Shown here: piece by piece, positions 7,013 to 9,808 of the stretch
Layout: every line of letters starts with the position of its first letter
How positions within the stretch are numbered: the stretch's first letter is position 1
DNA from: Pseudomonadota bacterium
Lineage (GTDB): Bacteria; Desulfobacterota; Syntrophia; Syntrophales; UBA5619
Length of the DNA stretch: 9,808 nucleotides
Assembly (NCBI GenBank): GCA_018896355.1
Contig: JAHIMW010000026.1
Location: forward strand, 1 to 9,808
Direction of reading: 5' to 3'
The notes under the pieces: generated by a model
The model's database searches: none
Told to the model about the DNA's origin: nothing
What the model saw: only the letters and a program-made list of their open reading frames with translations
Made by a program: the position numbers and the translations under genes

Positions 7013-7750
7013 CTACGATTGAACATCCATCCGGTCGATCAGCTCGCAGAGGTGACGGACCTCTCTTAGATAGTCCCGGAAAACCGCCCGCACCTCGGCC
7101 GACGAAAAACGGTCCGCCTTTCTCCGGATCTCCTCGCATTTCAAGAAAATCTCGGCATCGAAGCCTAAGGCCGTACCCGCGGCCGTGATGATATCACGTT
7201 TTCCCTGCGGGATTTCCAGTTTTTTCAGAAAGAGGAGGGCGCTGAACAGCGAAACGAAGGCGGTCAGGGACGCGCCGATCAGATCACGGATCCTGCTCGC
7301 TTTGCCCTCCGTCGCGAAGTAACCGCTCCGGAGATGGAGAAGCTTGCCCCGGAGCTCCCGTTCGAGCTGCAGCCGGATAAGCTGCGGGTCGAAGGCAAGC
7401 GGTGCGAGAACGTCGTCGCCGGAAACAACCCTGTAGCGCCGCTTCATGTTCAGGAATTCGACGGGATAGGCATCCAGTGACCCTGTTAGGTATGAACGGG
7501 TCATGAAGAGGGGGATCGCGACGTTGCGTTTCCGCCATCTTCCGACCGTATCCAGCGCGCGATCGAGCCCTTCGATGCCCCGATCGGTGAGCGTGATCAG
7601 GAGATTGAGGTCCGACTTTCCGGGGATGTAATCCTCCCCGGCGCCGCTCCCGTACAGGATGATTGAAATCAGATCTTCTCCGAAGATCTTCCGGTAATCG
7701 CCGGTGATTTCGGAAAAGATCTCTTCCGGTTTCTTGGGTATTCTGGCCAT
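7013..7750 (-). CDS. Nucleotidyltransferase-like domain protein of unknown function
   Basis: The 245-residue protein begins with a MNT/pol-beta-type nucleotidyltransferase core: ILYGSGAGEDYIPGKSDLN (residues 30-49). G34-S35 and D47 are in the canonical places, but the second metal-binding carboxylate is Asn49 (SDLN instead of SDxD). Glu98 in PVEFLNMK is a likely third acidic residue. The C-terminal half (about 115-245) is helical and contains RELRGKLLHLRSG and a hydrophobic stretch near 157-176 that may be a buried helix rather than a membrane span. There is no signal peptide, so it is probably cytoplasmic. ATG 7750 has GAGGTG six bases upstream. It lies between TPM and lemA, tightly spaced to lemA, which suggests co-expression. 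Substrate is unknown; it may be a nucleotidyltransferase, or a binding protein if Asn49 abolishes catalysis. Confidence 0.88.
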   Translation of the reverse strand: MARIPKKPEEIFSEITGDYRKIFGEDLISIILYGSGAGEDYIPGKSDLNLLITLTDRGIEGLDRALDTVGRWRKRNVAIPLFMTRSYLTGSLDAYPVEFLNMKRRYRVVSGDDVLAPLAFDPQLIRLQLERELRGKLLHLRSGYFATEGKASRIRDLIGASLTAFVSLFSALLFLKKLEIPQGKRDIITAAGTALGFDAEIFLKCEEIRRKADRFSSAEVRAVFRDYLREVRHLCELIDRMDVQS

Positions 7751-7768
7751 CCGTTCACCTCATTTTGG

Positions 7769-7802
7769 GGTCTGTCACGGAATAGTTGTCCCGTGACAGA
7801 CC
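7769..7802. repeat. Perfect 12-bp intercistronic palindrome
   Basis: GGTCTGTCACGG (7769-7780) and CCGTGACAGACC (7791-7802) are exact reverse complements around a 10-base loop. They nearly fill the 53-bp gap between the TPM and nucleotidyltransferase-like genes. Flanking TTTT/AAAA could extend the stem with a bulge. On the minus (transcribed) strand it is followed by CCAAAATG, not a T-run, so it is not a standard terminator. It may be an mRNA-processing or stability hairpin within the operon, or a small mobile palindromic repeat. Confidence 0.75.
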
Positions 7803-7803
7803 T

Positions 7804-8589
7804 TTAAAATCCGCGGCCCGCCCCGCCGCCGCCGCTCGAACCACCGCCGAAGCCACCGAACCCTCCCCCGCTGAACCCGCCGAAGCCGTCTCCGCCGCGC
7901 CGGCCGCCTCCGCTGCTCATCAGCAAAAGGAGAAGCCACGGGAGCATCGCCCGGCCCTGGCGGGTGCCGAGAAGAAAACCGGCCGCCAGAATCAGAAGCA
8001 AAATCTGGCCGATCCCGATCTTCCTTTCGGTTCTGACTTGCCTCCGCTGCGGCGGTTGCGCGCCTGTCAGGGTCACTCCGGCCGCCTTCGCCACGACCGA
8101 GGAGACCGCGGCCATTGCCGCTGCCATCCCCTGTCCATAGTCGCCCTTTTTCAACCACGGAATCGCATGGCGATCGAGGATCTCGCCGGCCAAACCGTCG
8201 GGGAGAATCCCCTCCACGCCGTACCCCGTTTCGATCCGGATCCGTCGCTCATTTACCGCGAGAAAGATCAGCACCCCTTTGTCTTCGCCCTTCTTTCCGA
8301 TCCCCCATGCCTGGTAGAGTCGGTTGGCATAATCGTTCGGATCGTTGTCGCCGATCGTTTTCACCGTAGCCACGACGATGGCGGTTCCGGTTTTTTCCAG
8401 AACCTCCCGGGCGAGATTTTCCATCGGACCGGAGTATTGGGCGGAAATCACCCCGGCAAAGTCGTTGACCGCTCCGGCGGGTTTTGGAAAGGTTTCGACG
8501 GCAGCAAGTGCAGAGCCCGCGAAAAAAAGGAACGCCGCCGAGAGCAGCAGCGTCCGTGCAAATCTGGAGGCAACTCCTGTTTTCATCAT
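7804..8589 (-). CDS. TPM-domain (TLP18.3/Psb32/MOLO-1) secreted membrane-anchored protein
   Basis: The 261-residue protein has a signal peptide (residues 1-29, cut after AGSALA), a TPM domain of about 35-170 (VNDFAGVIS, LYQAWGIGKKGEDKGVLIFL, RRIRIETGYGVEGILPD), hydrophobic segments near 193-207 and 214-224, and a Gly/Ser/Phe-rich tail (226-261). TPM proteins are extracytoplasmic domains of poorly known function, some with phosphatase activity. The Gly-rich tail after a C-terminal anchor is typical of bacterial members. The frame is open farther upstream, to 8829, but that part overlaps a cyclopropane synthase remnant and has no signal-like start, so I chose ATG 8589 (ATG 8586 is equally possible). 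Neither has a well-placed ribosome binding site: GGAG lies about 16 bases upstream, and a 3-codon ATG-ATA-GCA-TGA frame preceded by that GGAG overlaps the start. It heads the TPM / nucleotidyltransferase / lemA cluster. Confidence 0.92.
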   Translation of the reverse strand: MMKTGVASRFARTLLLSAAFLFFAGSALAAVETFPKPAGAVNDFAGVISAQYSGPMENLAREVLEKTGTAIVVATVKTIGDNDPNDYANRLYQAWGIGKKGEDKGVLIFLAVNERRIRIETGYGVEGILPDGLAGEILDRHAIPWLKKGDYGQGMAAAMAAVSSVVAKAAGVTLTGAQPPQRRQVRTERKIGIGQILLLILAAGFLLGTRQGRAMLPWLLLLLMSSGGGRRGGDGFGGFSGGGFGGFGGGSSGGGGAGRGF

Positions 8590-8592
8590 GCT

Positions 8593-8622
8593 ATCATAAA
8601 CATGTCTCCGCAAAAATAGCAA
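8593..8622 (-). promoter_or_regulatory. Promoter candidate for the TPM/lemA cluster
   Basis: On the minus strand TTGCTA (8622-8617) and TATGAT (8598-8593) are separated by 18 bases, matching the sigma70 boxes at 4 and 5 of 6 positions. The -10 box ends three bases before the ATGATG start, so transcription from it would begin at or inside the start codon, giving a leaderless message. This agrees with the lack of a good ribosome binding site but may be coincidence. Confidence 0.3.
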
Positions 8623-8631
8623 CCCCGGTGA

Positions 8632-9126
8632 TTGAACCAGTTCTCGACGACGACAACGGCAGATCCCTTCACGACAAAATATCTTTTTCTGGGGGGCAAT
8701 ATGCCGTCCATTGCACAGATCGGCGCCGCCGTTGAAAAAAGCTTTGTCATGGAGGACTGGAGCCTGATCGGCCCCGATTATGACAAGACGCTCATAGCCT
8801 GGTTTGAAAACTTCGACTCGGGTTGGCATAAATTGAAAGCGAAATACGGCGAGCGATTCTACCGCTTATGGAAACACTACCTGCCTTACTGCGCCGGATC
8901 ATTTCGCGCCCGGCATGTTCAACTTTGGCAAATCGTCTTCTCAAAGCATGGCATCACCGGAGGCTATGAAACCATTCGGCGAGGTGCGATGAGTTTCTTT
9001 CTTTTGGAAATGCGCAAAAGTGATCAGTGGAAAAATGAAATTTGCCTTTTATTGTCTCCACCTACAAGTCAGGAAGCATGGTGGACGAAATATTTTGAGC
9101 ATTTGCCTTCGATATGGTTGATCTAA
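8632..9126 (+). pseudogene. cfa: Cyclopropane-fatty-acyl-phospholipid synthase remnant (C-terminal part) fused to unrelated DNA
   Basis: Cfa enzymes use S-adenosylmethionine to cyclopropanate unsaturated acyl chains of membrane phospholipids. In this 164-codon frame, residues 15-117 match the last ~100 residues of the family: TKYLFLGGNMPSIAQI, ENFDSGWHKLKAKYGERFYR, LWKHYLPYCAGSFRARHVQL and WQIVFSKHGITGGYETIRR. The SAM-binding Rossmann domain and catalytic centre, normally some 280 residues upstream, are missing; that space is occupied by the divergently transcribed TPM gene. Cfa proteins normally end at about the YETIRR position (codon 117, base 8982). Here the frame continues for 47 codons of unrelated, AT-richer sequence to TAA 9124-9126. 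The start at 8632 has no convincing ribosome binding site. An ATG at 8989 inside the extension, with GAGG just upstream, could in principle start a 45-codon peptide of unknown nature. The fragment cannot be an active synthase. Confidence 0.85.
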
Positions 9127-9183
9127 CGACATAGCTAAGGACGCGGCTGCTTTTTGCCGCGACACTCTTGCACTATGTTATGC
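9121..9183 (-). other. attC-like imperfect palindrome (possible integron recombination site)
   Basis: Read on the minus strand, the site begins GCATAAC (9183-9177) and ends GTTAGAT (9127-9121). These fit the outer R'' (RYYYAAC, one mismatch) and R' (GTTRRRY, exact) boxes of attC sites. Between them are a 6-bp core stem, CGCGGC / GCCGCG (9142-9147 with 9156-9161), an 8-base loop, a partly paired inner region with an extra base on one arm (GCAAGAG against GCTAAGG after complementing) and poorly paired spacers. The total of 63 nt is close to that of short attC sites. It starts 14 bases after the stop of the minus-strand gene, the usual place for a cassette's attC. There is no integrase or second site in the window, so this rests on structure alone; a chance palindrome or weak terminator is possible. 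Confidence 0.35.
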
Positions 9184-9197
9184 ATCCTGTGTTTCAC

Positions 9198-9808
9198 TCA
9201 ATTTTCTGGTATAAAATCAACCAAGGCACGTATGGTCAATAAATAGCTAACAACGGCATCATCCTCGATCCTTGATTTTGTCTCATACTCATGCATTACG
9301 TCGTTGCCGTTCTTCCTTAACTTATGCAAATTGAGGGACTCTAATTTTCTAAATCTTTTCTCAGCCAGAGACACGACTTTTACCAAGTCGTCTTTTGGTA
9401 TCCCGTAGTAATTGATTAGAATATGCTCAAGTAATGCTCTACACATAGCTGTAGAGGAAACATTTAACCCAAAGATATAGCTTTTGACTGCTTCATTGTA
9501 CATTTCGACCAGTTTATCAGTTTTTTTCCTTATCTTCTCAGATATGAATAAGCTCGGTGCCTTGCCCCATCGTCTATTAATATTGTGAAAATCAAGTCCG
9601 ATGACCTTTTCAAAATAGTTCAATGCACCGATATGCTTATCTGTAACCACGCCTTGCAAAAAATCTGGATCGTCTGCTATGGTGTCTATTAGATAAAAGA
9701 GATCACCTGATAATGATGCAGCATCGTCTTCAACCGGATTGAAAGTTGAACCCCTTGTAAATGGCATAGCCTTGGCGAATTGTCCCCAAAATTCCTCATG
9801 TGATTGAC
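9198..9808 (-). CDS. Hypothetical protein, possibly DUF4145-like, 5'-partial
   Basis: This frame runs from the right edge to TGA at 9198-9200. The first ATG inside it is at 9767, but that ATG lacks a spaced ribosome binding site, and the frame is open and protein-like before it (SHEEFWGQFAKAMPFTRG), so the true start is probably beyond the window; at least 202 residues are visible. It is mostly helical and soluble, with no signal peptide or membrane segment seen. The C-terminal half (AVKSYIFGLNVSSTAMCRAL, then HKLRKNGNDVMHEY and a final helix LLTIRALVDFIPEN) resembles the DUF4145 pattern of a paired helix, a loop with Asn/His and a closing helix, but I am unsure. It has far lower GC content and A/T-ending codons compared with the genes to its left, which suggests acquisition from elsewhere. 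Function unknown. Confidence 0.7.
   Translation of the reverse strand, partial: QSHEEFWGQFAKAMPFTRGSTFNPVEDDAASLSGDLFYLIDTIADDPDFLQGVVTDKHIGALNYFEKVIGLDFHNINRRWGKAPSLFISEKIRKKTDKLVEMYNEAVKSYIFGLNVSSTAMCRALLEHILINYYGIPKDDLVKVVSLAEKRFRKLESLNLHKLRKNGNDVMHEYETKSRIEDDAVVSYLLTIRALVDFIPEN

Noticed and set aside
8590..8829. Upstream extension of the TPM protein to ATG 8829
   Set aside because: It would bury the signal peptide 80 residues inside the protein and overlaps the Cfa remnant on the other strand, so the ATG at 8589 or 8586 is preferred.
9142..9161. Stem CGCGGC / GCCGCG as an intrinsic terminator for the convergent frames
   Set aside because: The T-run is in the loop, not after the stem, on either strand, so it does not fit an intrinsic terminator. 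The wider palindrome fits an attC-like site better.

Overview
The window looks like chromosome of an anaerobic, GC-rich bacterium, most likely a Desulfobacterota (deltaproteobacterial) lineage such as the syntrophs or sulfate reducers. The reasons are a soluble molybdopterin oxidoreductase paired with a four-cluster ferredoxin-like protein, a pyruvate phosphate dikinase of the type common in that group, and a TPM / nucleotidyltransferase / LemA cluster that I recall from similar genomes. This assignment is an inference from gene content; no rRNA or tRNA gene is present.

Layout. Positions 1-379 (minus) hold the C-terminal part of an RND/HlyD-type periplasmic adaptor that has lost its N-terminus and carries a frameshift, so it is probably a pseudogene. 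The AT-richer gap 380-695 carries two REP-like hairpins and a weak promoter candidate for the next unit. Positions 696-3289 (plus) are a two-gene operon with overlapping stop and start codons: a 719-residue molybdopterin oxidoreductase and a 145-residue 4 x [4Fe-4S] electron-transfer subunit. A strong hairpin terminator at 3433-3471 serves both this operon and the convergent ppdK gene (3503-6259, minus).

Upstream of ppdK, on the same strand, is a three-gene cluster transcribed in the order TPM-domain protein (8589-7804), nucleotidyltransferase-like protein (7750-7013), LemA (6995-6420). The TPM/nucleotidyltransferase gap contains a perfect 12-bp palindrome. TPM-domain and LemA proteins often occur together and are both envelope-anchored, so the three probably act together, but their role is not known from the sequence.

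The right end is a rearranged, probably horizontally acquired edge. A cyclopropane-fatty-acyl-phospholipid synthase gene survives only as its last ~100 codons (about 8677-8982, plus). At its natural C-terminus it runs without a stop into clearly AT-richer DNA. That AT-rich segment carries a 63-nt imperfect palindrome with features of an integron attC site (9121-9183) and an unrecognised gene, possibly DUF4145-like, that continues beyond the right edge (9198 to >9808, minus).

No CRISPR array, tRNA, rRNA, recognisable transposase or riboswitch was seen. The most interesting items are the uncharacterised soluble molybdoenzyme pair, the nucleotidyltransferase-like protein with an altered active-site motif embedded in a TPM/LemA operon, and the possible gene-cassette junction at the right end.
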